A stretch of 64,000 nucleotides of DNA from an uncultured Eubacteriales bacterium (GCA_902786355.1 CADABZ010000013.1:33865-97864); one strand, 5' to 3'; shown: positions 1 to 8,921, counted from the first letter of the stretch. Program-made: numbers and translations. The notes: generated by a model not told the origin, from the sequence alone.

Positions 1-179
1 ATAGTATTCTTAGGCTCTTTGTGCAGCATAAGGATACGGTTCTGGTCGAGTGCCTGCGAATCTGGTATGCACAGGAATTTCTCCATGAACACAACAGAGC
101 CGACAAGAGCCAGCACCATGGTGATCACGGCAATCGTCCGTCTAATATTGATTTTCTTTCTGTCTGTGTTATCAGGCAT
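1..179 (-). CDS. SGNH/DltD-like membrane-anchored protein, N-terminal part only
   Basis: Reading leftwards from an ATG at 179, the frame stays open to the window edge for about 59 codons. It encodes a short basic N-terminus (KKINIRR), one hydrophobic signal-anchor (residues ~14-32) and a start of extracytoplasmic sequence. It begins 21 bp after the MBOAT stop, so it is almost certainly in the same operon. A signal-anchored SGNH/DltD-like protein is the usual partner after an MBOAT acyltransferase in dlt and alginate-acetylation type cassettes. The identity rests on position and topology only, because the catalytic part lies outside the window. Confidence 0.5.
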   Translation of the reverse strand, partial: MPDNTDRKKINIRRTIAVITMVLALVGSVVFMEKFLCIPDSQALDQNRILMLHKEPKNT

Positions 180-200
180 CAGGAGTATACCTCACGTTTA

Positions 201-1841
201 TCAGAACTGCATATATACGAATTCAGCCGGATCATATGCCGGACCGTAAGCGCCGATAAGAAGTATCAGCATTATCAGGCCGAAGAGGCATATCCACTGA
301 ATAAGTCCGCTCCGTCTCTCGAGGAGCTCTGCAGGAGTGTCAATTTTGGTCTGTTCAAGGCGTATGCTGATATACAGAACCAGCATTGCGCTGCACATCA
401 CAGCCAGATACTCGACCTTGCGCATCCCGAGGGACGGAAGCTCGCTGAGAAAAGCACCGACATTCTGGTCTGTGAGAGTCAGATACATCATCTGCATAGC
501 ATTGGTGAAGTTGTCAGCTATATCGAAGACATAACCGACGAGGACTATTACAAAAGTCCTGAGCATCTGAAACAGCTTCCACCATGCGGCATTTTCATTG
601 ATATGCAGAGCTTTGCGCGAGCCTGCGTATACCGGGCCGAGCATGGCTGAGAGCATTATGATCAGGCCGTTCCACACACCGAAGGCGATGTACTTGCTGT
701 TGGCTCCGTGCCATATACCTACGAAGAGGAATACTATGAACGAAGCGACTGCAGTCATGAAGACCTTGGAAATGTGCTTGCCGACAGGTGTTTTCCCGAA
801 AGAGGAACTTGCGATGGCTCTGGTCACACGTTTGGAGAATTCCGACATCGCGATAGGATAGAAGACGTAGTTCTTCATCCACGCTCCGAGGGAGATATGC
901 CAGCGTCTCCAGTATTCGCTTATAGATCTGGAGAAATACGGCTGGCGGAAGTTGACTTCGAGGTCGATGCCGAGCACACGGCAGATACCTCTTGAGATAT
1001 CTATGCCGCCGGAGAAGTCAGTGTACAGCTGGAGGGCGTAGAGCAGGGTGATGAACAGCACCATAGTGCCTCCGTATCCTGCAAAATCCCCGCTTCCGTT
1101 GATCCCGCCGTTGGCATAATAAGCTTTGATCGCTTTCCACGAGCAGTCGGCGATAACGAGCTTCTTGAAGAGGCCCCATGTGATGTTCATGATGCCTTGC
1201 TTGAAATTGATCCACTCCAGATCGTGCGGCTCTATAAGCTGGTCGTGAAGCTTCCCATACTGGCTGATCGGTCCCTGGATGATCTGCGGGAAGAATGAGA
1301 CGAAGAGAGCGAACTTGAATAAGTTGCGCTCAGGCTTAACTGTCTCTCTGTAGACATCGATCAGATAGCCTGTAGCTATGAAAGTATAGAAGGAAATGCC
1401 GAGCGGCAGCAAAAGCCGGATCTGCGGCGCACTCTCAGGTGAAACGCCTACGAGAGCAGCGATGCTTCCGGACATGAAGTTGAAGTACTTGAGCAGGAAG
1501 AGTATCCCGAAATTCAGGATGAGTGTCAGCGCGAGGATCTTCTTCTTCCTACCGGCAGCAGCATCCTTGAAAGCCTTTTTCTCTTCCTTCGACCATTCGG
1601 CTTTCTTCTCCCTGACGGTCTTGCGTGTCTCCACAGAGATGTCGTCCATCTTCACAGCGGCGAAGTATATCGTGAGGATCGTCACCACGATGAACGCCGC
1701 GTACCTGAAGCTGTTGTACAGATAAAAAAAGCAGCTGGCGATCAGCAGAATGACCCAGCGCTGCTCTTTTTTTGGGTACACAAAATATATTATACCTGTG
1801 ATTATTGCAAAAATTGCGAATGGCAGTGATGTCAGAGCCAT
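201..1841 (-). CDS. MBOAT-family O-acyltransferase (DltB/AlgI-like)
   Basis: A 546-residue polytopic membrane protein of the MBOAT family. It carries the family signature WRRWHISL at 311-318 and the invariant histidine in WHGA at ~378. The family moves acyl groups from a carrier across the membrane onto extracellular polymers; DltB transfers D-alanine from DltC to teichoic acid, and AlgI transfers acetyl groups to alginate. A lysine/glutamate-rich cytoplasmic stretch at ~70-100 is longer than in typical DltB. The start codon overlaps the end of the upstream decarboxylase by 10 bp, implying translational coupling. The adjacent ligase and carrier protein make a DltB-like role much more likely than acetylation. 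The acyl group transferred is unknown. Confidence 0.85.
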   Translation of the reverse strand: MALTSLPFAIFAIITGIIYFVYPKKEQRWVILLIASCFFYLYNSFRYAAFIVVTILTIYFAAVKMDDISVETRKTVREKKAEWSKEEKKAFKDAAAGRKKKILALTLILNFGILFLLKYFNFMSGSIAALVGVSPESAPQIRLLLPLGISFYTFIATGYLIDVYRETVKPERNLFKFALFVSFFPQIIQGPISQYGKLHDQLIEPHDLEWINFKQGIMNITWGLFKKLVIADCSWKAIKAYYANGGINGSGDFAGYGGTMVLFITLLYALQLYTDFSGGIDISRGICRVLGIDLEVNFRQPYFSRSISEYWRRWHISLGAWMKNYVFYPIAMSEFSKRVTRAIASSSFGKTPVGKHISKVFMTAVASFIVFLFVGIWHGANSKYIAFGVWNGLIIMLSAMLGPVYAGSRKALHINENAAWWKLFQMLRTFVIVLVGYVFDIADNFTNAMQMMYLTLTDQNVGAFLSELPSLGMRKVEYLAVMCSAMLVLYISIRLEQTKIDTPAELLERRSGLIQWICLFGLIMLILLIGAYGPAYDPAEFVYMQF

Positions 1842-3100
1842 GCAGTCATATCCTCCGGTTGGTTGAACTGTGCAGTCTCGATCCTGCTTCTCATGAGGTG
1901 AAGACCGCCTGCCCTGTCAAGAACATAGATCGATGGGAGATCTCTCGACAGGAAGAGAGAGAACCCTTCGTACAGTGAGTAAGCACCTGTTCTGTGGAAT
2001 ACGAGACTGTCGCCGATGCTTAGTCCCGGCAGAGAAGCGCCGCGTGCGATGACATCAGCGGTGGTGCACAGACTTCCACAGAGAGTCCACTTGTCATCCG
2101 GCTGTCCTCCGTCAGCTTCCTTCGGTGCAGCAGAGCCGGCTGCATTCTCACCCTTGATGTGCGTGATGACAGGTATCTGCATGCCCTGTATCTGGCCGTC
2201 GTACTTCAGCTGATGCAGGCCGCCATCAACTATCGCGTAGTTGATACCATCATTGGTCTTGGCGTCTACGACCTTGGTGACATAGTATCCGCAAGGAGCC
2301 GCAAAAAACCTGCCCATCTCGACTGTGACGTGCACTCTGGCTGAGAGCTCTCTGATCGATTCAGCAACATCACTGAGTCTTGCGGACTCTTTCTGATCGG
2401 CTTCATCTGTGAAATAGTCCACAGCAAGACCTGTGCCGTATTCTATCCTCTCCGGCACATATCCGAGCTCTTCTTCGAGGCGGTCAAGGATCTTGCCGAG
2501 TCTGGTCATCTCCTTGATGATCTCCTTAGGCCTTGTCTTCTGTGTACCGGTAAAATAATGTATACCGGTTATCCTGATGCCCGGATAAGAATCTCTCTGA
2601 GCGATCACTTTGAAGACATCTGATTTATCCATTCCGAACTGGCTTTCGCAGGAAAGACGAACGAGAACGTCTACAGTGATCCCGCGCTTCGATGCTTCTG
2701 AGCTGATGCTGTCAAGATGGCTGTAGCTTTCTGCAGTCAGAAGTGTGACTCCGTAATCAAGCGCGCGTCCGACTTCCTTAGCTGACTTGTTGACACCGGA
2801 AAAAATGATCCGCGACGGATCGATTCGGAATGCTTTGCATATCTCAAGCTCGCCCGGACTGCACACCTCAATATTGGTGAAGCCGTCAGGCAGTACTGAG
2901 AGAAGGAAAGGATTGGCCTTGATTGAGTAGCAGATGTCTATAGTCTCTCCGAAAGCTTCTCTGACAAGCTGCATCCTGTCAATGAAGTCCTGTTCCGAGA
3001 AAATATAGGCAGGGGACTTAACTGCTCTGAAAGCTTCGTTAAGATCCCCGCATCTGACCGCTTCATGTGCGCTGATACCTGCTGCCTTAGATCCCTGCAT
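1832..3100 (-). CDS. PLP-dependent decarboxylase, fold type III (ornithine/diaminopimelate decarboxylase superfamily)
   Basis: About 422 residues with the alanine-racemase-like barrel and C-terminal beta domain of the ornithine/diaminopimelate/arginine decarboxylase superfamily. Lys61 in YSIKANP is the PLP Schiff-base lysine. The C-terminal motif CGSLCTTAD places the catalytic-type cysteine at ~345 next to the aspartate that contacts substrate amines in this family. EGFSLFL lies in the usual late tyrosine/phenylalanine region. ATG 3100 is chosen because TAGGTG precedes it at good spacing; GTG 3109, directly after the carrier-protein stop, would add three residues. It lies between the carrier protein and the MBOAT gene, a position no canonical dlt operon has. 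It may decarboxylate a free amino acid or one loaded on the carrier. Its substrate cannot be read from the sequence. Confidence 0.8.
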   Translation of the reverse strand: MQGSKAAGISAHEAVRCGDLNEAFRAVKSPAYIFSEQDFIDRMQLVREAFGETIDICYSIKANPFLLSVLPDGFTNIEVCSPGELEICKAFRIDPSRIIFSGVNKSAKEVGRALDYGVTLLTAESYSHLDSISSEASKRGITVDVLVRLSCESQFGMDKSDVFKVIAQRDSYPGIRITGIHYFTGTQKTRPKEIIKEMTRLGKILDRLEEELGYVPERIEYGTGLAVDYFTDEADQKESARLSDVAESIRELSARVHVTVEMGRFFAAPCGYYVTKVVDAKTNDGINYAIVDGGLHQLKYDGQIQGMQIPVITHIKGENAAGSAAPKEADGGQPDDKWTLCGSLCTTADVIARGASLPGLSIGDSLVFHRTGAYSLYEGFSLFLSRDLPSIYVLDRAGGLHLMRSRIETAQFNQPEDMTAWL

Positions 3101-3109
3101 ACTCTGCAC

Positions 3110-3340
3110 CTACTCTTCGTCCTGGAGCTTCTCGATCAGCTCGAGCATAGCTTCTGCGGAATTGAAGTTCTCCGGTACGAGGTTGGCCGGTCTGATAGTG
3201 ATGTCATACTCGTCATTGAGCATTCCGACCAGAGAGATGATATCGAAAGAATCGAGGATGCCTCCTGTAACCAGAGACTTTTCCTTCTCAAAATCAACAT
3301 CAGGTCTGAGTTCTTTAAGGATCTCCATTAACTTTTCCAT
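3110..3340 (-). CDS. Acyl carrier protein (DltC-like)
   Basis: A 76-residue acidic, helical protein with the 4'-phosphopantetheine attachment motif GGILDSFD; Ser31 is the modification site. Length and motif fit the DltC/PCP-like carrier family, which holds an aminoacyl or acyl thioester delivered by an AMP-forming ligase. It sits 43 bp after the ligase gene, and the decarboxylase follows its stop at once. It is not a fatty-acid AcpP: there are no fab genes nearby, and the upstream gene is an amino-acid-adenylating ligase. Confidence 0.85.
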   Translation of the reverse strand: MEKLMEILKELRPDVDFEKEKSLVTGGILDSFDIISLVGMLNDEYDITIRPANLVPENFNSAEAMLELIEKLQDEE

Positions 3341-3383
3341 TTACTTTTCCTCCGTTTTCGTAATATTATTCTAATTTTCGTAA

Positions 3384-4904
3384 TTATCCGATAGTCTCTG
3401 CAAGCGCTTTCATTGCGATCTTGCCGTTAGGCAGGTGAGGGAGCTCCTCCATCTGCACGATTTTGCGCGGCACCATGAATGCCGGCATATCAGTACGGAA
3501 GCTGATCGTGATGTCTTTGGCGGTCGCAGGACCTGAGTAGAACAGGTAGATCAGCTGACGTTTTTTGTCGTAAAGTGAAGCGCACTCGGTGACGCCGTCG
3601 ATCGTAAGCGCGTATGCTTCGAGCTCCGCAAGCTCTACACGGTGACCCATATGTTTTATCTGACGGTCCTTGCGGCCGTGGAAATACAGATTGCCGTCTT
3701 CGCCTATGTGGCCTATATCACCTGTATTGTATATGCGCTCAGGATATTCGCTGTTGAGCGGATTCTGCTTGAAGACTTTGTCTGTCTGCTCAGGTGAGCG
3801 GTAGTAACCGATCGCCAGGCATGGTCCTTTGACCCAGATCTCTCCGATCTCACCCTGAGGAGTAGCGGTATAGGTATCGGTATCCTCATCATGAGTCAGC
3901 ATCAGGATCTGGTAGTGCTTGTACGGAATGCCTATCGGCAGGACGGTATCATCGCTGACAACACCTTCCAGTGCATAATAGGTGCATGAAGCTGTAGCCT
4001 CTGTAGGACCGTACTGGTTAACGAATAAAACATCCGGTAAATTCTCCTGCCAGATCTTCAGATACTTGTTGGAGATGACCGAGCCTGAGAAGACGATCCT
4101 CTTGATGTATTCAGGCCTGCCGTCTGCGAATCCGCCGAGCTTGGCCGGGATCTCAAGACCTGCCGCACTCCAGCAGAGCGTTGTCACTTTGTACTCGTTG
4201 AGCGTGCTGAACAGAGCATCCGGCATTGCGAACTCGTTCTTAGGGATCATCACGGTCATTGCGCCTGTCATCAGAGGCAGATACATATCTCTGATAGCGG
4301 CTATATAGTCGAGAGGAGCCTGGTTTCCGATGACATCTGTATCATCAAGTCCGATGACTTCATTAAGACTGTCGAGGTAGCATACCATCGAGTGATGGGA
4401 TGTCAGAACGCCTTTAGGAGTTCCTGTTGAACCTGAAGTGAAGATCATGTACAGAGGGGACATCTCGGTAACGGAGCGTTCACGTGCTGCTACAAGCTCA
4501 TCGTCCGCTTCTGTTTCGAAAACATCCTCCATAACAGCGATCTCGTGATCGCCTGCAAGTGACTGTGCGATCTCAAGATGTTCTCTGTCGACTATGAGCA
4601 GCTTCGGTTCTGTTACACTCATGATCTGCTCGAGCCTTGCATGAGGCACCTCCGGATCCATAGCTGCGTAGAAACAGCCTGCACGGGCAACTCCCATATA
4701 GCAGGCCGGAGTATATACGTTTCTTCCGCCCATTACTGCGACCGGACGCTCGATCTCAGAGCGCTTTGCTACCCATGTAGCTGCCGCAGCCGACAGCCTC
4801 TCTAAGTCACTGAATGTCACGCTGTGTTCAATATCTGTGTATGCAGTTTTGCTGCCGCGCTTTATCGCGGAATCTCTGATCCAGTCAAAAAATACGGATG
4901 CCAT
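3384..4904 (-). CDS. AMP-forming amino acid:carrier-protein ligase (DltA-like adenylation enzyme)
   Basis: A 506-residue ANL-superfamily enzyme of DltA size. Visible core motifs are A3 (FTSGSTGTPKG, ~155-165), A5 (NQYGPTEA), A7 (YNTGDIG), A8 (GRKDRQIKHMGHRVE) and the A10 lysine K495 in LPNGK. It should activate an amino or other carboxylic acid with ATP and load it on the downstream carrier protein. AGGAAGGAG lies 10 bp before ATG 4904. It is the first gene of a five-gene minus-strand cassette. The D-alanine specificity of DltA cannot be assumed, because the cassette also carries a decarboxylase. Confidence 0.85.
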   Translation of the reverse strand: MASVFFDWIRDSAIKRGSKTAYTDIEHSVTFSDLERLSAAAATWVAKRSEIERPVAVMGGRNVYTPACYMGVARAGCFYAAMDPEVPHARLEQIMSVTEPKLLIVDREHLEIAQSLAGDHEIAVMEDVFETEADDELVAARERSVTEMSPLYMIFTSGSTGTPKGVLTSHHSMVCYLDSLNEVIGLDDTDVIGNQAPLDYIAAIRDMYLPLMTGAMTVMIPKNEFAMPDALFSTLNEYKVTTLCWSAAGLEIPAKLGGFADGRPEYIKRIVFSGSVISNKYLKIWQENLPDVLFVNQYGPTEATASCTYYALEGVVSDDTVLPIGIPYKHYQILMLTHDEDTDTYTATPQGEIGEIWVKGPCLAIGYYRSPEQTDKVFKQNPLNSEYPERIYNTGDIGHIGEDGNLYFHGRKDRQIKHMGHRVELAELEAYALTIDGVTECASLYDKKRQLIYLFYSGPATAKDITISFRTDMPAFMVPRKIVQMEELPHLPNGKIAMKALAETIG

Positions 4905-4953
4905 ATAACTGCCAACTCCTTCCTATCACATTGTTCTTTACATAATTATGCAA

Positions 4954-4982
4954 TATATACTATGGTACAATATCCGAAACAA
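4954..4982 (-). promoter_or_regulatory. Candidate sigma-A promoter of the dlt-like cassette
   Basis: On the minus strand, TTGTTT (4977-4982) and TATATA (4954-4959) are 17 bp apart, about 50 bp upstream of the ligase start. The -35 match is weak. A promoter is expected here because the gene starts an operon facing away from the gap. Confidence 0.35.
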
Positions 4983-5932
4983 TCATGCAACTTTCAGGGC
5001 GGCAATTAATGGGGAAAAAGCTGGCATACGCGATGCGTGCATACTGAGTATGGCAATACTGATGCAGATAAGTCCGCAGCTGCAATACACGCAGCCATAT
5101 CCAGGGAACCTTGTATACTTTGATTAGCATTTTCAAGATGACAAGATCGCCTTTAATAATCGGTCTAATTTTGAAAAAATTCAGGGAAACCTTGTATGCA
5201 TTGAATCTAAGGGTTCTAGATGGCAAGGTTTTCCCAAAAAACATTGGCATATTCTTTGCAGCGATCATATATACAATGTTTGCTGCAAAAAATGCGCTGG
5301 CAAGCCATCGTTTACGCCCCGACCTTGTCATTTTTCCTCTGCCACCTCAGATCATACAAGGTTTGGGCCAGCCCAGCCTTAAACGTACAATGTTGAACCA
5401 GCTCGGAAGAGAATCACGGAAGCGCCTTCCGATCAATGTTGTGTCCTTAATGCCGAGCCTTCCGATTTGCAATACCAATGTTGTAGATCTGATCGATGAA
5501 TCCTTTGTGTTCAATGCTATTTTCCGAAAAACGGGCAAAACAGGTAAAATTGTTGTTTCCGAGGCGCCTGACGATCCAACCTGTCAATGCGAATTGGACT
5601 AAATATTGAAAATCAAGAGTGGCGGGAACCATATCTACAAGATTATCCGTGCGCAAACGACGAATCTCGATAGGAATGCAGATAGAATATTGACGCAGAG
5701 AGAAAACGTGCAGGGCGATACAATAATAAAAGAAAAACGGGAAGCGCAGCAGCCTTAATAAACATGTAGAATAGATGAGTTCAGGCCTTAATAATAGTAT
5801 TATATTGAGAAGTACGGCTGTGCGCCTGTGAGATCTGATGCAGGCTCTTAACGCTGTATGAATTGATGAGCGGCCGTCTTCCGGCACTGTGTGTGGTACG
5901 GAATGATTGTGGCCGGCAGGAGTCAATATATT
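4983..5932. other. Gene-poor stretch with short imperfect repeats
   Basis: About 950 bp with visibly lower G+C than its flanks and no recognisable gene. Open frames on both strands (for example 5111-5602 plus and 5447-5926 minus) overlap one another, lack good ribosome binding sites and match no family I know. An imperfect direct repeat (GGGAAACCTTGTAT followed by TTGAWT) occurs at ~5104 and ~5184, with related CAAGGTTT strings at ~5224 and ~5355. A decayed mobile element or lost gene is possible. The right end, from about 5780, probably holds the promoter of the next gene. Confidence 0.4.
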
Positions 5933-7903
5933 ATGAAGAAGAAAAACAAGTCAAAAGCAAAAATACTTATAGCCCTGATAGTTATCATGCTGGCTGCGAT
6001 CGCCGCTTCAGTGTGGTGGCTTGGTCAGAGAGGCGAGGAACTGAACGAGACAGACGCTCATGAGACAGCTCTTGCTGCAGCAAAAATGGCAGCAGAGGGA
6101 GCCGGACATGTGCTGCCGTCTGAAGATGTGATCATCTCTGTCGACGCGGCGCGCCATGTGTATTCGCACAGAGGCTCCGCGGGAGACAATGAGCATACTT
6201 TTGCTGCCTATGATGCAGCGATAGAGGCAGGATCATTTTACATCGAGCAGGATCTGGTCATCTCATCCGACGGGGTCCTGTATGTTGCTCATGACCTGAA
6301 CACATATCTGATGACAGGAAGAGGTGCCAACTATTCAAACCTGACTTCCGAAGAAATAGACCAGATCAGGACCAGAGCCGGAAACAACATCCTCAGAATG
6401 AGCGATGTTTTTGACAGGTACGGCCGGGATGTCAGATACGTGATCGAACTCAAGACCTCCGGAACAGATATGATCGAGGCCTTTGAGAAGATCATCGATG
6501 AGTACGAGTATCAGGATATAGTTACGGTACAGTCTGAGGATACGGATGTACTCAAAACTCTCGAGGAAAAGTATCCGGATATGCCTAAGCTGTTCGTGTG
6601 CAAATCCTGGAACTCTATGCTCGGCTGCCTGGACATGCCGTATGTCGACATAGTTTCTGTCAGAAAAGCATCGAATCTTATGACAGAGAAGAGCTGCACG
6701 AGAGTGCATGATGCCGGCAAAGTGTTCAGCGTCTGGACTCTGAACAGCGAATCTGAGATCAGACAGGCGATCGAACTGGGCGTAGATACATACTTCACAG
6801 ATAATACAGAACTTGCGATCAACCTTGAGAAGGAACTGAGATGCAAAGTTAAAATGCCGCGTACGTCGGCATTTTTGTTTGCCGCTTCGGATTATCAGAT
6901 CGAGCCCGGATGGCAGACGCCGGCAGATAATCTGACGGGGATACTTAAGAAGGTCGCCGAAGACGGCAAATCCCCGGACAATGTCATATACTGCGGAGAT
7001 TATACCAATGATCCTGAGCTGTACGATTATCAGCTGGCCCCGGATGATTCGATAGCAGAGATCCGGGATATCGTCGCTTCAGAATGCAGCTATGTCGATC
7101 AGGATGACATGATCTTCGTACAGGGCAACCATGACAAGCTGACGGATGCGATATCCGCTTCAGGTCTCCACGAGTATGACGACTATCTTGTATATGTGGT
7201 GAATACCGAGAGTGATTTCCCGTGGAAGCAGGGAAGAGACACGGCTTTCAGAGACAGAGTCGTAAGAGCATCTGAAGAGATGAAAAAATGTTTTGACGAG
7301 CTGATCGCTGCGGGAGAAACAAGGCCGGTCTTCGTGGCCGCTCATGTGCCGCTGCATTTTACAGGAAGGACATCCTCCCTTCACGGAAGCGGAGACAATA
7401 TGTACGCGAGCTATATTTTTAATGTAGTAAACAAAGCAGCAGAGGACCTGGACATAGTATATTTTACCGGACATAATCACAACAAAGGCTGGGACTGCTA
7501 TATGGGAGGAAGCTGCATCTTCAGAGCCCCGGGGGACACATTGCTGATCCCGGACGCAGGAGAGAATACAGAGAGCACGGATACATTTACCGAGCAGGAG
7601 ATCCATTTCACCTACATGAATGCGGGATATACGGGATATTACATGAACTGCGGACAGGGCGAGGATTATGAACAGTACCGTGCGGCAGATGAGACTTTGA
7701 CAGGAACGGTATGCGAGATCACGCCTTCGAAGATCATAATTTCGAGATATTCGGCAGACGGAGTCCATCAGCTGAGAGGCGAAGGCGAGGGCGATCCATA
7801 CAAAGGCGGCATAGACAGCGGGCTGATCGACAGCAGCTACTATACTGAAGCACTCGAAAGTCCTTATACCATAGAGCGGAAAGCAGGGCCTGATCAAAAC
7901 TAG
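5933..7903 (+). CDS. Membrane-anchored fusion of glycerophosphodiester phosphodiesterase and calcineurin-like phosphoesterase
   Basis: A 656-residue protein from ATG 5933, with AGGAG 10 bp upstream; an earlier in-frame GTG at 5891 is less likely. A basic N-terminus and a hydrophobic segment (~11-30) anchor or secrete it. Residues ~75-310 form a GDPD domain: HRGS at 79-82, the E-x-D pair at ~105-107 and His120. Residues ~335-560 form a metallophosphoesterase: CGDYTND, QGNHDK, AAHVPLH and TGHNHNKG are the metal-binding blocks. GDPD enzymes cleave glycerophosphodiesters, and calcineurin-type domains cleave phosphomonoesters or diesters. An extracytoplasmic fusion suggests sequential release of phosphate from teichoic acid or phospholipid head groups, which is inference. 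It is divergent from the dlt-like cassette. Confidence 0.85.
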   Translation: MKKKNKSKAKILIALIVIMLAAIAASVWWLGQRGEELNETDAHETALAAAKMAAEGAGHVLPSEDVIISVDAARHVYSHRGSAGDNEHTFAAYDAAIEAGSFYIEQDLVISSDGVLYVAHDLNTYLMTGRGANYSNLTSEEIDQIRTRAGNNILRMSDVFDRYGRDVRYVIELKTSGTDMIEAFEKIIDEYEYQDIVTVQSEDTDVLKTLEEKYPDMPKLFVCKSWNSMLGCLDMPYVDIVSVRKASNLMTEKSCTRVHDAGKVFSVWTLNSESEIRQAIELGVDTYFTDNTELAINLEKELRCKVKMPRTSAFLFAASDYQIEPGWQTPADNLTGILKKVAEDGKSPDNVIYCGDYTNDPELYDYQLAPDDSIAEIRDIVASECSYVDQDDMIFVQGNHDKLTDAISASGLHEYDDYLVYVVNTESDFPWKQGRDTAFRDRVVRASEEMKKCFDELIAAGETRPVFVAAHVPLHFTGRTSSLHGSGDNMYASYIFNVVNKAAEDLDIVYFTGHNHNKGWDCYMGGSCIFRAPGDTLLIPDAGENTESTDTFTEQEIHFTYMNAGYTGYYMNCGQGEDYEQYRAADETLTGTVCEITPSKIIISRYSADGVHQLRGEGEGDPYKGGIDSGLIDSSYYTEALESPYTIERKAGPDQN

Positions 7904-7941
7904 TGCCGAAAAAAGGCGGATAATAATCAGAAAAAATATAC

Positions 7942-7970
7942 TTGATTTTGACATTGCTATTGAGTAGAAT
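7942..7970 (+). promoter_or_regulatory. Candidate promoter of rpsF-ssb-rpsR
   Basis: TTGATT (7942-7947), a 17-bp spacer and TAGAAT (7965-7970) lie ~90 bp upstream of rpsF. An overlapping alternative pairs the perfect TTGACA at 7948-7953 with TATATG at 7970. Confidence 0.5.
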
Positions 7971-8015
7971 ATATGGGCGCGTCGTGTGAGATGCGCTCAT
8001 TAATTATTACTTTCT

Positions 8016-8034
8016 GCACCGGGTGAACCGGTGC
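8016..8034 (+). promoter_or_regulatory. Hairpin in rpsF leader, possible S6:S18 autoregulatory site
   Basis: A perfect 7-bp stem (GCACCGG/CCGGTGC) with a 5-nt loop sits 12 bp before the rpsF Shine-Dalgarno. Leaders of rpsF operons in many bacteria carry a structured site bound by the S6:S18 complex. The position and the CCG-containing stem fit, but I have not matched the published consensus in full. Confidence 0.45.
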
Positions 8035-8059
8035 CAATATGACCACAGGAGGTGTCAAC

Positions 8060-8347
8060 ATGAGAGATTATGAACTTCTATTCGTGCTTGATCCAAACCT
8101 GGACGAGGAGCAGAAGGCAGCTATCGTTGAGACAGTAAAGTCTGTAATCAACGCTGGCGGCGAGGCCGGAGAGGCTGATGTATGGGGCGAGAGAAGACTT
8201 GCTTACAGCATCAACAAGAAGAACACTGGTTACTATGTAGTTCTTCCTTTCAAGGCTGATGCAGAACTGCCTAAGGAACTCGACAGAAGACTCAGGATCA
8301 ATGAAAACGTTATGAGACATATCATCGTATGTCAGGACGAAGAATAG
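8060..8347 (+). CDS. rpsF: 30S ribosomal protein S6
   Basis: A 95-residue S6 protein. It begins MRDYELLFVLDP, the typical N-terminus, and has the conserved RRLAYSINKK and LRINENVMRH segments. It binds S18 in the platform of the 30S subunit. ATG 8060 follows AGGAGGTG at ideal spacing and is preferred over an upstream in-frame start. It is the first gene of the conserved rpsF-ssb-rpsR operon. Confidence 0.97.
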   Translation: MRDYELLFVLDPNLDEEQKAAIVETVKSVINAGGEAGEADVWGERRLAYSINKKNTGYYVVLPFKADAELPKELDRRLRINENVMRHIIVCQDEE

Positions 8348-8363
8348 TGAAAGGCGGTCGGAA

Positions 8364-8900
8364 ATGAACAGCGTAGTACTTATCGGAAGGCTTGCAAGAG
8401 ATCCGGAACTTAGTTATACGCCTAGCACACAGACTGCTGTATGCCATTTCACACTCGCTGTCGACAGACCTAGAAGAAGCGGCGAGGACAGAGGCGCGGA
8501 TTTTATCCGCATCACAGTATTCGGCAAGCAGGCCGAGAATTGTGACCGCTATCTGTCAAAAGGCAGGCAGGCTGCAGTTCATGGAAGGATTGAGACCGGA
8601 AGCTATAAGAACAGAGAAGGTGTCACCGTATACACCACAGATATCATAGCAGATAACGTAGAGTTCCTCGGCGGCGGCCAGAACAACGGCGGCCAGGGCG
8701 GTTACCAGGGCGGCCAGAACGGCGGCTATCAGGGTGGCAATAACTACGGATCAGCTAACAACAGCGGTTTCGGCGGACAGGACACCGGCTTCGGCGCACC
8801 ACAGGGAAACAGCGGAGATTCACAGAGCAGCGGACTTTTCGACGGCTTTGATGATCTTCCGGATACTTTCCAGGCAGCCGAGGATGACATTCCATTCTAG
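8364..8900 (+). CDS. ssb: Single-stranded DNA-binding protein
   Basis: A 178-residue SSB. The N-terminal OB fold (1-~105) starts MNSVVLIGRLARDPEL, followed by a Gly/Gln/Asn-rich disordered linker and the acidic tip DDIPF that recruits replication and repair partners. It coats ssDNA in replication, recombination and repair. It lies 16 bp after rpsF with AAAGGCGG before ATG, in the conserved operon with the two ribosomal protein genes. Confidence 0.97.
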   Translation: MNSVVLIGRLARDPELSYTPSTQTAVCHFTLAVDRPRRSGEDRGADFIRITVFGKQAENCDRYLSKGRQAAVHGRIETGSYKNREGVTVYTTDIIADNVEFLGGGQNNGGQGGYQGGQNGGYQGGNNYGSANNSGFGGQDTGFGAPQGNSGDSQSSGLFDGFDDLPDTFQAAEDDIPF

Positions 8901-8921
8901 AGAAAGGGGAAAGCACGAATC

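Noticed and set aside
201-650. Plus-strand frame at 21-650 as a separate gene
   Set aside because: It is the antisense shadow of the MBOAT gene and the SGNH-like start, with no ribosome binding site or recognisable domain.
5111-5926. Overlapping long open frames on both strands (5111-5602 plus; 5447-5926 minus)
   Set aside because: They oppose one another, lack ribosome binding sites and show no family motifs. Treated as chance or decayed sequence rather than genes.
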